Of a stretch of 64,000 bases of DNA, positions 44,501 through 52,661 are shown piece by piece. Each line of letters opens with the position of its first letter. Position 1 is the first letter of the stretch. Under the pieces are notes generated by a model. That model saw only the letters and a list, made by a program, of their open reading frames with translations, made no database searches and had not been told where the DNA came from. The position numbers and the translations under genes are program-made. The DNA comes from Stigmatella aurantiaca (GTDB lineage: Bacteria; Myxococcota; Myxococcia; Myxococcales; Myxococcaceae): contig NZ_FOAP01000005.1 of the NCBI RefSeq assembly GCF_900109545.1, forward strand, positions 372,001-436,000, in the 5' to 3' direction.

Positions 44501-45931
44501 CTGAGCGTCACCACCCTCACGGGCAACACCGCCACCGTCTATTACAAGAAGGGCTTCGCCACCCCGTACCTCCACTACCGCCCCGCGGGCGGCACGTGGA
44601 CCGCTGCCCCGGGCGTTCCCATGCCGGACGCGGAGGTGACGGGTTATGCGAAGTACACCGTCAACCTGGGCTCCGCCACGCAGCTCGAGGCCGTCTTCAA
44701 CAACGGCAGCGGCACCTGGGACAGCAACAACGGCAACAACTACTTCTTCCCTACCGGCACCTCCACCTTCACCGCGGGCGTCATCACCGCTGGGGCCCCC
44801 GTGGTGGACTCGACGTCACCGTCCGCCCCGTCCAACCTCACCTCGCCCTCCAAGACGGCCTCCTCCATCACGCTCGCGTGGGCGGCCTCCGCGGACAACG
44901 TGGGCGTGACGGGCTACCTCATCTTCCGGGGCACCACGCAGGTGGGCACGTCCACGGGCACCACCTATACGGACAGTGGCCTGGCCGCGAACACCGCCTA
45001 CAACTACACCGTGAGGGCGCGCGATGCGGCGGGCAACACCTCGGCGGCCAGCGCCGCACTGAGCGTTACCACCAGTTCCGGCAACACCGTCACCCTCTAT
45101 TACAAGAAGGGCTTTGCCACCCCATACCTCCACTACCGCCCCGCGGGCGGCACGTGGACCGTTGCCCCGGGCGTGGCCATGCCGGACGCGGAGGTGGCGG
45201 GCCATGCGAAGTACACCGTCAACCTGGGCTCTGCCACACAGCTCGAGGCCGTCTTCAACAACGGCAGCGGCACCTGGGACAACAATGGCGGGCTGAACTA
45301 CTTCATCCCCGCCGGCACGCACACGTTCAGCGCGGGCACCGTGACTGCGGGCGCGCCGTCGGGTGACGTCACCGGCCCCTCCGCCCCCACGGGCTTGGCG
45401 GTGGCCTCCAAGACGGCCTCCTCCGTGTCGCTCACGTGGAACCCAGTGACCGACTCCAGTGGCATCGCAGGCTACAACGTGTACCGGAACGGCGCGCTGG
45501 TGGGTGCGCCCACCGCCGCCAGCTATACGGACACCGGGTTGAGCACCGGCACCGCCTACAGCTACACCGTGCGCGCCCGGGACACCGCGGGCAACCTCTC
45601 CTCGGCCAGCGCCGCCCTGAGCGTGACGACGAGCAGCACCGGGGCCACCGTCACCTTCACCGTGACCGCGAGCACCGTGGTGGGACAGAACGTGTACGTG
45701 CTGGGCAACACCGCCGCGCTCGGCGCCTGGAGCCCCGCGGCCGCCGTCGCCCTGTCCCCGGCCAACTACCCCGCGTGGAGCGGGACGGTGAGCCTGCCGG
45801 GCTCGACGGCCATCGAGTACAAGTACATCAAGAAGGACGGCAACGGGAACGTCACGTGGGAGAGCGGCGCCAACCGCCTCTTCACCACCCCTGCCTCCAG
45901 CTCCGCGATACGCACCGACACCTGGAAGTAA
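41579..45931 (+). CDS. Secreted GH57-like amylase with FN3, CBM25 and CBM20 modules
   Basis: 1450 residues. Signal peptide (~24), catalytic region ~25-790 with GH57-type boxes (HVYHNHMPNF near the N-terminus, GFFPTELGFSERLIPTLAKL, FFVIAHDGDNSGG), then FN3 ~800-890, FN3 ~892-980, CBM25 ~982-1078, FN3 ~1079-1168, CBM25 ~1170-1262, FN3 ~1263-1350 and a C-terminal CBM20 (~1356-1450, NVYVLGNTAALGAWSP). The starch-binding modules point to alpha-glucan degradation outside the cell. ATG at 41579 has AAGGAA before it. A hairpin follows the stop. Confidence 0.85.
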   Translation: MHRLKQWALLALAAVCLQAAPAWGQPAAAHVYHNHMPNFWPYYDVTQYAATPVGGPIRYAYDAQVINLKKSPPSNYTYYLPSGAPMPHDDLVTYYSHNAKTGAYLYWPYAVAQDMRTNAPTGQVHVTMSGAVVNNVQDLTTLKNVPGYDNTAWGSPWRDKYNSLRTPAGNRTLDLIHFTGHHSMGPLVGPEYFLKDLIYQSATLAQPYFLGGDFQSSKGFFPTELGFSERLIPTLAKLGIQWSVIGDNHFSRTLRDYPFLNEPGSDTLVSPPNRADFQNTSTVGSWVSLQMAHEQQTIRNKYPFASTPHWVRYVDPATGAESRVVGIPVNQNGSWLEGWEGEATVDVVGLKGFEGLVPQRQFFVIAHDGDNSGGRAGSDSTWYNGRSVTCTAGVQCMGISEYLNAHLPVSTDVVHVQDGSWVDTRDSSSDPQWHHWKLPLGIWKGQFPAFNAATGLNLAPKTNLSGVQEGMTVSLEHGWHYLERNFALLQAALNYAKTAEQIWLDAHPNHWKPTTALDSQVTHAGNQLNPWMYSFPVKGDASNDWAGGANPAELSWYFLLPAMDSGFGYYDENQDDNVKPTLAFNQSLYFSKPYVQDRLAQDRTGPSVWWPQRWPYNPGSANTDKSEGWTLHHFNNTFAIYTYAYDVSGLSNIKVRIRTHAAKLIDAADNTHKVYEPAALKAAGVPHIDTSRVSAWVDYPMTRRDLKPVMNGVAWQPAYLPVMAKVPAQEIGDLYYTYLGNYRDQLLDYYIEATDSRGNVTRSEIQSVYVGAGRYNLVGGKYLEDANGSIAGTHPFLVVDTTAPSTPTGLSATRTDRSVKLSWSAASDNVAVTGYVLFRNGTQVGTSATLSYTDMGLTPSTAYSYTVKARDAAGNTSTASAALSVTTQPPDTTAPSAPTGLSASAVTSSSVTLSWTAATDNYGVAGYYVYRNGSQIAAPTGTGYTDTSLSPSTGYSYTVKAADAAGNTSAASSALSVTTLTGNTATVYYKKGFATPYLHYRPAGGTWTAAPGVPMPDAEVTGYAKYTVNLGSATQLEAVFNNGSGTWDSNNGNNYFFPTGTSTFTAGVITAGAPVVDSTSPSAPSNLTSPSKTASSITLAWAASADNVGVTGYLIFRGTTQVGTSTGTTYTDSGLAANTAYNYTVRARDAAGNTSAASAALSVTTSSGNTVTLYYKKGFATPYLHYRPAGGTWTVAPGVAMPDAEVAGHAKYTVNLGSATQLEAVFNNGSGTWDNNGGLNYFIPAGTHTFSAGTVTAGAPSGDVTGPSAPTGLAVASKTASSVSLTWNPVTDSSGIAGYNVYRNGALVGAPTAASYTDTGLSTGTAYSYTVRARDTAGNLSSASAALSVTTSSTGATVTFTVTASTVVGQNVYVLGNTAALGAWSPAAAVALSPANYPAWSGTVSLPGSTAIEYKYIKKDGNGNVTWESGANRLFTTPASSSAIRTDTWK
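44522..44721 (+). repeat. CBM25 repeat unit 1
   Basis: 200-base block encoding ATVYYKKGFATPYLHYRP and the following module. The block at 45080-45279 has the same length and differs by about a dozen bases by eye. Confidence 0.8.
45080..45279 (+). repeat. CBM25 repeat unit 2
   Basis: Second near-identical copy (see unit 1); no gaps in the alignment. High nucleotide identity suggests recent duplication or gene conversion. Confidence 0.8.
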
Positions 45932-45947
45932 GCCGGTGTGAAGGACT

Positions 45948-45979
45948 CCTGGCGCGAGCATGTTTCACCTCGCGCCAGG
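45948..45979 (+). terminator. Hairpin after the amylase gene
   Basis: CCTGGCGCGAG-N10-CTCGCGCCAGG, 11-base perfect arms with a 10-base loop, starting 17 bases after the stop. Lacks a clear U-tract, but its strength and position suit a terminator. Confidence 0.55.
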
Positions 45980-46127
45980 GGCTCCGCGGACCCTCCTCCT
46001 GTCATCACGAAAACTGCTGCCCGCTAGTACGGGGAAACCGCATGTATTGGGCTGGTGGGGAAGCGCCCTTCCCACCCTGGGATTACTTCTTCCTCCAACC
46101 ATCGACAAAACAGCGCAGGAGGTTGAC

Positions 46128-46493
46128 GTGTCCTTTGCATGGCGGAAGGAAGCATTGGGTCTCGCGGCAGTGTTGGGCATGGGCTTGCAGGCATGTGCCT
46201 CGACTTCGGCACAGCAGCCCTCGGCTGTGTCGCGTGCACCCACGGGACAGAACGCCGAAGCCGAAGCCACGGGGACGGAGAGCGATGCCCCCCACCTGCG
46301 CCTGGCGATGGCGCGCAAGCAGTGTGAGCTGACCGCGCGCAACGTCCGGGGTTACACGCGGGCCATCGCGGGCCCCGCACGCGTGACGGGCCCGGACACC
46401 GCGTGGGTCGAGTTGCACGTCGGCAGGCCCTACTCGCACACGCCACTGGGCTGCACCTACGACGCCCAGTCCAATCAGGCCCACGTGCCCTGA
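46128..46493 (+). CDS. Small lipoprotein
   Basis: 121 residues from a GTG with AGGAGG six bases upstream. Lipobox LQACAS (Cys ~19); residues ~60-121 form a small domain with two Cys (RKQCELTARNVRGYT, LGCTYDAQSNQAH). No known family. Sits beside the gene for the ADP-ribosyltransferase-like protein, tail to tail with 12 bases between. Confidence 0.65.
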   Translation: MSFAWRKEALGLAAVLGMGLQACASTSAQQPSAVSRAPTGQNAEAEATGTESDAPHLRLAMARKQCELTARNVRGYTRAIAGPARVTGPDTAWVELHVGRPYSHTPLGCTYDAQSNQAHVP

Positions 46494-46505
46494 GAACGGA
46501 GAGCC

Positions 46506-47948
46506 TCAGTATTCGAGCTTCATGCTCGAGGCCTGAAGCGCGGGGTCCGTGAGATCGATGAGCTGCATGGAGGCCAGCTCGGACGCGTGGATGTGCCCCA
46601 CCACGACGCCTTCGATCTTCGCGTCGTAAGGAACAGGGTGGGCCGTGTCGCCCCCGAAGACCACGTGCTTCGGGTTGTTCGCCGGATCCGTGTAGGAAGA
46701 AGGATCCACGACGTCCAGCGGGGAGAGCTTCACCTCGAAGAGGTAGTAGCCCTCCCCTTCCTTCAGCTTGCCGGCCATGTCGGGATTGGTCGCCACGGAG
46801 AGCGCCACGCGCTTGTCCTCCGAGACGGACAGGAACGCGTCTGAGTCCTTCAGGCGCTCCAGGTCCCGGCTCCGCTCCTGCTCATAGCTCTTGCTCGCGG
46901 GGACCGTCTTGTCCGTCTTGGCCCGCTCCATGTGGGGCGCCTGGTAGAGGTTGTTCTTCTCGGCGGGCTTGAAGGCGCGCATCACCGAGCTCCGGCTGAA
47001 CGGGCGGATGTGGCCTGTCAGCGCCTCCTTCAGGGGCGCATCCGCCAACTCCCGGGTGTTGGGAAGGGCGTTGTCTCCGGCGATGACCTTCAAGCCGCCC
47101 TCGCGGATGCGCGCATCGAGGTCCCCGTACTTGTCCAGGCTGCGAAACGCCCGGCTGGTCATGCCAGCCTCGTTGGAGATCTTGCTGGCCACGTCCGGCG
47201 TGAGCTTCAAGGCCCGGTAGTACGTCTTCTGCCCCAACTGCTGCGAGAACTCCTGACGGATGGCGAACGGGGACTTGCCGGCGAGCCGGTCCTGGTTCTT
47301 CAGCGCGAATTCGCAGAACGCGCCCCGGTGGACCTCGGACATCACCCCCGGGTCGATCAGCAGCTTCCTGAAGTCATGCTCTTTCGAGGCGCCGAAAGCG
47401 GTGTTGAGCCGCTCCATGTCCCCCAGCATCGGCCCCGCCAGCTCGCCATACCGGCTCTGGGCATAGGCGGGGAAATCCTTGATGCCTTCCGAGGCCTTCT
47501 CGAAGAACTCCGCGCGGGGCATCTTCGCGGCGGCCTGGATGTTGGACATCCCCCAGAGCGCGTTCTCCACGTCCCCCGGGGAGACCTGTCTCGTGTTGAA
47601 GGGAAGCTGCACGGAGGCGGTGGAAGCCTCTCCCACCGCCTTGTTCCCTCCCACCTTCGAGCCGCTGGGCTTGGCGTAGGAGAACCGTGGCGGGGCCTTC
47701 GCCCCTCCGAGGGTGCCTGGCTTCGAGGGCCCCCCTTTCAAGTCCAGGGCGTTGCCTGGCTTCCCCGAGGGCTTCTCCACATAGGCATCCCCGGAGGGCT
47801 CCGGCGAGAGCGCGTTCGGCTTGACGGGAGCGGTCTGCGCCCCGTCCACCGGCGGTGTGTTGGAGTGGGAGACGGCATCGGGGGTGGCGTCAGGCGAAGC
47901 CTTCGCGGGCGCCGGCGAGGGAGGACGCGAGATGCGAGAGGAGTGCAT
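46506..47948 (-). CDS. Protein with putative ADP-ribosyltransferase-like C-terminal domain
   Basis: 480 residues. The first ~110 are low-complexity Pro/Ser/Ala-rich. The C-terminal region resembles the R-S-E class of ADP-ribosyltransferases: R245 in TYYRALKLT, S374-x-S376 in FLSVSEDKRVALS, FEVKLSPLDVVD, and E446 in AKIEGVVVG. The identification is by motif pattern only and weak; the sequence is less GC-biased than neighbours in places. No signal peptide. Could be an effector, toxin or regulator. The gene lies 6 bases upstream of nothing related; ogt precedes it on the same strand. Confidence 0.5.
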   Translation of the reverse strand: MHSSRISRPPSPAPAKASPDATPDAVSHSNTPPVDGAQTAPVKPNALSPEPSGDAYVEKPSGKPGNALDLKGGPSKPGTLGGAKAPPRFSYAKPSGSKVGGNKAVGEASTASVQLPFNTRQVSPGDVENALWGMSNIQAAAKMPRAEFFEKASEGIKDFPAYAQSRYGELAGPMLGDMERLNTAFGASKEHDFRKLLIDPGVMSEVHRGAFCEFALKNQDRLAGKSPFAIRQEFSQQLGQKTYYRALKLTPDVASKISNEAGMTSRAFRSLDKYGDLDARIREGGLKVIAGDNALPNTRELADAPLKEALTGHIRPFSRSSVMRAFKPAEKNNLYQAPHMERAKTDKTVPASKSYEQERSRDLERLKDSDAFLSVSEDKRVALSVATNPDMAGKLKEGEGYYLFEVKLSPLDVVDPSSYTDPANNPKHVVFGGDTAHPVPYDAKIEGVVVGHIHASELASMQLIDLTDPALQASSMKLEY

Positions 47949-47954
47949 GGCCTC

Positions 47955-48503
47955 TCATTTATACCCTGTCTGATTTGGCCTCGCACCGCCCTCACCGGCC
48001 TGGGGAAGGGTCCCTTCGAATTCGAGAAGCCACTTCTTGGCGGGGAGCCCCCCCGCGAAGCCCGTGAGCGAACCGTTGGAGCCAATCACGCGATGGCATG
48101 GCACGATGATGGGGAGGGGGTTCTGGCCATTGGCCAACCCCACGGCCCGCACCGCCGACGGCCGCCCGATTTGCTTCGCCAGGCTGGCGTAGCTGACCGT
48201 CGTCCCAAAGGGCAGCACGCTCAAGGCCCGCCACACCTGCCGCTGGAACTCCGTGCCCCCAGCCGCCAGCGCCACCTCCCCGAACGTCCTTCGCCGGCCC
48301 GCGAAATAGTCCTCGAGCGCCGCACGGGCCCTCTCCAGATGGGTGCGCGCGGGCGCCGTTCCCCGGGCCTCCCGTAGCTGCCGGGGATCCGTGGCGAACA
48401 ACACCAGGCGGAGGCCTTCCTCGCTCGCGGCGAGCCGCAGCTCGCCAATGGGCGTCTGGAGACGTTCCGTGGCCAGGGCTTCTTCTGTCAGGGCGCGTTT
48501 CAT
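47955..48503 (-). CDS. ogt: Methylated-DNA-protein cysteine methyltransferase
   Basis: 182 residues. Direct reversal of O6-methylguanine: acceptor Cys136 in VPCHRVIG, preceded by the helix GTTVSYASLAKQIGRP and followed by NGSLTGFAGG. N-terminal RNaseH-like domain ~10-95. ATG at 48503 has GGGAGAA upstream. Followed 6 bases on by the ART-like gene and preceded 17 bases by the ada-alkA fusion, so the two repair genes likely form an operon. Confidence 0.92.
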   Translation of the reverse strand: MKRALTEEALATERLQTPIGELRLAASEEGLRLVLFATDPRQLREARGTAPARTHLERARAALEDYFAGRRRTFGEVALAAGGTEFQRQVWRALSVLPFGTTVSYASLAKQIGRPSAVRAVGLANGQNPLPIIVPCHRVIGSNGSLTGFAGGLPAKKWLLEFEGTLPQAGEGGARPNQTGYK

Positions 48504-48520
48504 GGGTGCATTCTCCCGGC

Positions 48521-50005
48521 TCAGGCGGCGGTGTTCGCGGCCAGGTCCACTTGGGGTTCGGTCCACAGCAACAGCGCCGCGTAGCCCCGCCAGGGCCGCC
48601 ACGCCTCCGCCATCCGTTCGAGGGCCTGTGGCGCCAGCAGGGTGCCGCTGCCCGCCGCCTTGCGCAGGGCGAGGTCCGACGCGGGAAAAGCGTCCGGCTC
48701 CCCCAGCGCGCGCAGGGCGATGTAGTGCGCTGTCCATTCGCCAATCCCGGGCAGCGTGACGAGCCGGGCCACGCTGTCTTCGAGGCTCGCGCCGGGCTTC
48801 AGCTCACAGGTGCCCTCGGCACAGGCGGCCGCCAGGCCCTTCAGCGCCAGGATGCGTCCGCCCGTGAGCCCGAGCCCCGACAGGTCCGCCTCTGCCAGGG
48901 CGGGGGCGGTAGGGAAGAAGTGGGTCAGGCCCTGGTGCGCGAAGGAGGCCGGCGTGCCACACCGCGCCACCACCCGCCCCGCGAGCGTCGTGGCCCCCTT
49001 CACCGACACCTGCTGTCCCAGGATGGCGCGGACCGCCAGCTCGAAGGGCTCGAACGCCCCCGGCACACGCACCCCACCCGCCCGCGCGAGCCGGGGGCCC
49101 ACCACCGGGTCCTTCCCGAGCGCCACCGCGAGCGCCGCGGGGTCCGCGTCCAGGTCGAACAGCCTGCGGACCCGCGCCACGAGCTGGCGCACGGGCAGCG
49201 GCCCCGTTCCCTCGATTCGAACCGACAGGGCCCGGTGCCCCGGCTGGTGGGACACGCCGAGGATTCCCTCACTGCCGCCGAGCCGGTAGGTCCGGTGGTA
49301 GGCGCCTTCCGCCACCGCCTCGACGCCCGGGATGGCCCGGCCCGCGAGATAGGCAAGCACCCGCTCCCAGTCGAACGGCGGCCGATACCCCAGGCGCAGG
49401 GAGATGGCCGCAGAGGCCTGGGCAGGGGCGGCGCGGGAGACGCGGCGCAGCTCGCTCGGGCTGCGCGCGTAGGCGGTCCGCAGGGCGTCGTTGAACCGGC
49501 GGAGGCTCTGGAAGCCCGCCGCCGCCGCCACCTCGCTCAAGGGCAGCCCCGTCTCGGTGAGGAGCTGCTTGGCCACCAGCAACCGCCGGTTGCCCGCCAC
49601 CGCCTGGGGGCTCGCGCCCAGGTGCCGCACGAAGAGCCGGTGGAGCTGCCGCTCACCGATGCCGAGCCGTGCGGCGAGCTGTCCCACCGAGCCCTCATCG
49701 AGCGCGCCCTCGTCGATCATCCGCAGCGCCCGGGCCACGCTCGCCTCGGTGCCCGCCCAGGCGGGCGTTCCCGGCGCGGCCTCGGGACGGCAGCGCAAGC
49801 AGGAGCGGAACCCCAGCGCCTCGGCGGCGGCCGCGCTGGGCGCGAAGGTGCAGTTCTCCCGCTTCGGCGTCCGCGCGGGGCACACCGGCCGGCAGTAGAT
49901 GCGGGTGGTCCGGACGCAGACGAAGAAGCGGCCGTCAAACCGCGCATCCCGCCCCACGAGCGCGCGGTAACAGAGGTCCGGGTCTGGCGGTTCGAGGGAG
50001 TCCAT
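48521..50005 (-). CDS. Ada-AlkA fusion: methylation sensor and 3-methyladenine glycosylase
   Basis: 494 residues. N-terminal Ada-type zinc domain with the four ligands C38 (YCRP), C42, C69, C72, the same numbering as E. coli Ada, which confirms the ATG at 50005. AraC-type HTH ~85-185, then AlkA N-domain (~200-310) and HhH-GPD glycosylase (~320-470) with the catalytic stretch PGIGEWTAHYIALRALGEPDAFPASD. It both senses methyl phosphotriesters and excises alkylated bases, and likely activates ogt downstream. A TTG at 50014 is an alternative start. Confidence 0.93.
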   Translation of the reverse strand: MDSLEPPDPDLCYRALVGRDARFDGRFFVCVRTTRIYCRPVCPARTPKRENCTFAPSAAAAEALGFRSCLRCRPEAAPGTPAWAGTEASVARALRMIDEGALDEGSVGQLAARLGIGERQLHRLFVRHLGASPQAVAGNRRLLVAKQLLTETGLPLSEVAAAAGFQSLRRFNDALRTAYARSPSELRRVSRAAPAQASAAISLRLGYRPPFDWERVLAYLAGRAIPGVEAVAEGAYHRTYRLGGSEGILGVSHQPGHRALSVRIEGTGPLPVRQLVARVRRLFDLDADPAALAVALGKDPVVGPRLARAGGVRVPGAFEPFELAVRAILGQQVSVKGATTLAGRVVARCGTPASFAHQGLTHFFPTAPALAEADLSGLGLTGGRILALKGLAAACAEGTCELKPGASLEDSVARLVTLPGIGEWTAHYIALRALGEPDAFPASDLALRKAAGSGTLLAPQALERMAEAWRPWRGYAALLLWTEPQVDLAANTAA

Positions 50006-50146
50006 GCGCTGCAATTAACCGTATCCCCGCGCGGGCCGCTCGCCAGAATCGGACGTCACCGTGGGCCCCTTCCGAGTGCACGGTGGCGGAACCTCGCCGC
50101 ATCCAATGCTGGCCTTGGGCAGGCGTCTCGGTGAGGCTCCCCCCGC

Positions 50147-51850
50147 GTGGACGAGACGAACCTGCCCGACCCTGAAGCCCTCCGCCGCCTGCTCACCAGC
50201 GCCCTGACGCTGCCCGCCCTGGCGCCGCATGCCGTCCGGCTAGAGCGGCTGCGCGAAGATTATGCCCGGGGGGTGGCGCGCAAGGATGCGCCCCTCACCG
50301 TCGCCCTCGTGGGGGCCACCGGCGCGGGCAAGTCCACCCTGCTCAATGCCCTTGCGGGACAGGCCCTCGCCCGCGAGGGCGAGAACCGCCCCACCAGCAC
50401 CGCCGCCACCGTCTTCGCCCCGGCGGACGCGGAGCTGGGCCCCCTGGAGCGCGCGGGCCTCTCCATCGTGCGCTACGCGGCCAGCGCCCACGGGCTGTGG
50501 AGCGGGCAGATCTTCATCGACACGCCGGACCTCAACAGCGTGGCCACGGCGCACCGGGAGGTGGCCCGCACCGCGCTGGAGCTGGCGGATGTCGCCCTCG
50601 TGGTGATGCACCGGGGCAGCGTGGCCGAGGCCACCCAGGTGGAGTTCCTCGCTGAGTTCGCGCGGCGCCGGGCGCTCGTGCTGCTCATCAACTTCGCGGA
50701 CGAGCAGTCCCCGGAGTCGCGGGAGACGCTCAAGGCCCAGGCGCGCCGGCTGGCCTCCGAGCAGTTCGGCCTGGCCCAGGAGCAACTCCCCGCGTTCGCG
50801 ATCAGCGCCCGGGCCGCGCGCGAGGGGAAGGATGTTTCAGGAGAGTTCGGCACCTTCCTCTTCCACCTCCGGGAGCTGGCCTCCCAGGCGGTGGCCACCC
50901 GGGTGCGCCGCAGCAACGCGCTCGGCGCCCTGGAAGAAGTGGCCACACGCGTGGACGCCGCGCTCCAGGAGACCGAAGGGGTGCTGTCGCGCACCCGCGC
51001 CTCCCTGGAGGCGGGACTCGGCCGGGCGGCGGAAGGGCTGCGCCAGGACTTCGCCACGCGGCTGACGCTGGCCCAGGGGCACCTCGGCACGGAGGTGCGC
51101 CGCCAGGCCGCGAGCCGCTTCTGGGGCCCAGCGGCCTGGGGCCTCCGGCTGTCTCCCTGGGGAACGGGCGGCATGGGCGCGGCGGCCCTGCTCTCGCGGA
51201 GCAGCCTGCCCGTAGGGCTGGCGGTGGCGGCGGCGTCCACGGCGTTGGATGCCGTGCGGGACAGGACCCGGGCCCGCGCCGCGGAGACGCGGGTGGTGGA
51301 GCCCTTCGAGGACGACTTGACGGTGGAGGCCGCCGCGAGGGCCGCGCTCACCGAGGCGCGCTCACTCGCGCATGCCCAGGGGCTTGCCCCCGAGACGCTC
51401 GGACTGCCCGACACCCAGACGCTGCTCGCGGAGCTTCAGGCGGCGCGCGCGCAGACGTGGCGCTACACGCTCACCACGGCCATCGCCGAGGCGGTGGCAG
51501 GCTGGTGGCGGGTGGCACGGTGGACGGTGCTGCCGCTCATCAACCTGCCCCTGTTCGCGCTCCTGGGGCACGTGAGCTACCGCGTGGTGCGCGCCTACGT
51601 CGAGGGCCCCCTGCTGGGCGGGGACTACTTCCTCAACGCGGGCGCGCTCTTCGTGCTGCTCGCGGGCGCCGGGGCGCTGCTCGCCTCAGCGAGTCTCGCG
51701 GGCGCTGGCCGTATCGCTCACCGAGCGGGGCAGGACCGGTTTACGCAGGCCCTCGCCACCCTGGGCGGGCGCCTCGGAGAGGCTGTCGAGGAGAGCCTTC
51801 GCCCCGGGCGGGACGCTGCCCGCGGCCTGCTGCGCCTGCTCCGCCGGTGA
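50147..51850 (+). CDS. Dynamin-like/YfjP-type GTPase, paralogue of the 28.4 kb gene
   Basis: 567 residues. G1 GATGAGKST near 56-64, G3 DTPDLNS, G4-like NFADE. C-terminal hydrophobic helices (TVLPLINLPLFALLGHV, ALFVLLAGAGALLASASL) suggest membrane attachment. Similar in layout to the protein at 28407. Starts at a GTG at 50147. Its last 165 bases overlap the end of the M23 peptidase gene on the other strand. Confidence 0.78.
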   Translation: MDETNLPDPEALRRLLTSALTLPALAPHAVRLERLREDYARGVARKDAPLTVALVGATGAGKSTLLNALAGQALAREGENRPTSTAATVFAPADAELGPLERAGLSIVRYAASAHGLWSGQIFIDTPDLNSVATAHREVARTALELADVALVVMHRGSVAEATQVEFLAEFARRRALVLLINFADEQSPESRETLKAQARRLASEQFGLAQEQLPAFAISARAAREGKDVSGEFGTFLFHLRELASQAVATRVRRSNALGALEEVATRVDAALQETEGVLSRTRASLEAGLGRAAEGLRQDFATRLTLAQGHLGTEVRRQAASRFWGPAAWGLRLSPWGTGGMGAAALLSRSSLPVGLAVAAASTALDAVRDRTRARAAETRVVEPFEDDLTVEAAARAALTEARSLAHAQGLAPETLGLPDTQTLLAELQAARAQTWRYTLTTAIAEAVAGWWRVARWTVLPLINLPLFALLGHVSYRVVRAYVEGPLLGGDYFLNAGALFVLLAGAGALLASASLAGAGRIAHRAGQDRFTQALATLGGRLGEAVEESLRPGRDAARGLLRLLRR

Positions 51851-52459
51851 CAGCGCCACGACGGCTTCGCCCGCGCGGCTGCGGTCCTGCGAGGCCACCA
51901 TGGAGTCACGCGACTCGCGGCACAGCGGCGCGGCCACGCGCGTGTCGCGCACCGGGTCTCCGTAGCCGACGATGCGCGCGGGGATGGAGGGGTTGTTCCA
52001 CCCCCGGCCCACCTGGCGCGCCACCTTGAAGTGCAGGTGCGGGCCGCACGACCAGCCCGTCGCGCCCGAGAAGCCGATGAGCTGTCCCTGCTTCACCTGC
52101 TCGCCCGGCGTCACCACCACGGCGCTGAAGTGCAGGTACTGCGTCTCCAGCCCGTCCGCGTGGGAGAGGACGACGTAGTTGGCCTGGGGCGCGAACTTCT
52201 CGTCACAGCCCCCTTCCGTGCTGTCCCCACGCGCCATGCGCACCACGCCATCCTTGGCGGCGACGATGGGCGTACCTTCGGACATCCGGAAATCCCACGC
52301 ATAGGTGTCGTTGTGCTTGTGGCTACCCGTGTCATGTCCCTGGCTCACCGTGTGGATACGCCCACAGGCAAACGGGACACCAACTTCAGGGACCTCCGAG
52401 AGGGTGTTGGGGGAAACCGCTGGAACGGACGCAAGGACCAGGAGGGTTGAAAGGATCAT
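51686..52459 (-). CDS. M23-family (LytM-type) metallopeptidase
   Basis: 257 residues. Signal peptide-like N-terminus, then the zinc site H49-x6-D56 in KHNDTYAWDF, H110 and the HLHF motif (H141, H143) in GWSCGPHLHFKV. Cuts peptidoglycan cross-links if active; all ligands are present. C-terminal ~80 residues are low-complexity and encoded by the region that overlaps the GTPase gene antisense. Likely periplasmic. Confidence 0.85.
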   Translation of the reverse strand: MILSTLLVLASVPAVSPNTLSEVPEVGVPFACGRIHTVSQGHDTGSHKHNDTYAWDFRMSEGTPIVAAKDGVVRMARGDSTEGGCDEKFAPQANYVVLSHADGLETQYLHFSAVVVTPGEQVKQGQLIGFSGATGWSCGPHLHFKVARQVGRGWNNPSIPARIVGYGDPVRDTRVAAPLCRESRDSMVASQDRSRAGEAVVALSPAEQAQQAAGSVPPGAKALLDSLSEAPAQGGEGLRKPVLPRSVSDTASARETR

Positions 52460-52620
52460 GTGTAGGGCCGCCTCTCAACGGAGGGAAGTCCCGAGCCTAT
52501 TCCATGTGATTTTCCCTCTCGCGCCAGGCAGTCCTACCGCCAGGCGGTCCCAGCCCTTGTCCGCCCGTCTGCTGTAGGCCGCCCCACGGGCCCCCCGCAC
52601 CCTGAACGTTTTTCTCGTAT

Positions 52621-52634
52621 AGTGACTGGTCACT
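52621..52634. promoter_or_regulatory. Palindromic operator upstream of tetR gene
   Basis: AGTGAC-TG-GTCACT, perfect 6-base arms, 28 bases before the start of the TetR gene. TetR proteins commonly bind such short palindromes. It overlaps a possible -10 (TATAGT, 52618-52623), which suits autorepression. Confidence 0.6.
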
Positions 52635-52661
52635 TTTTAAGTTGCGCGTTACAGTCCAGGT

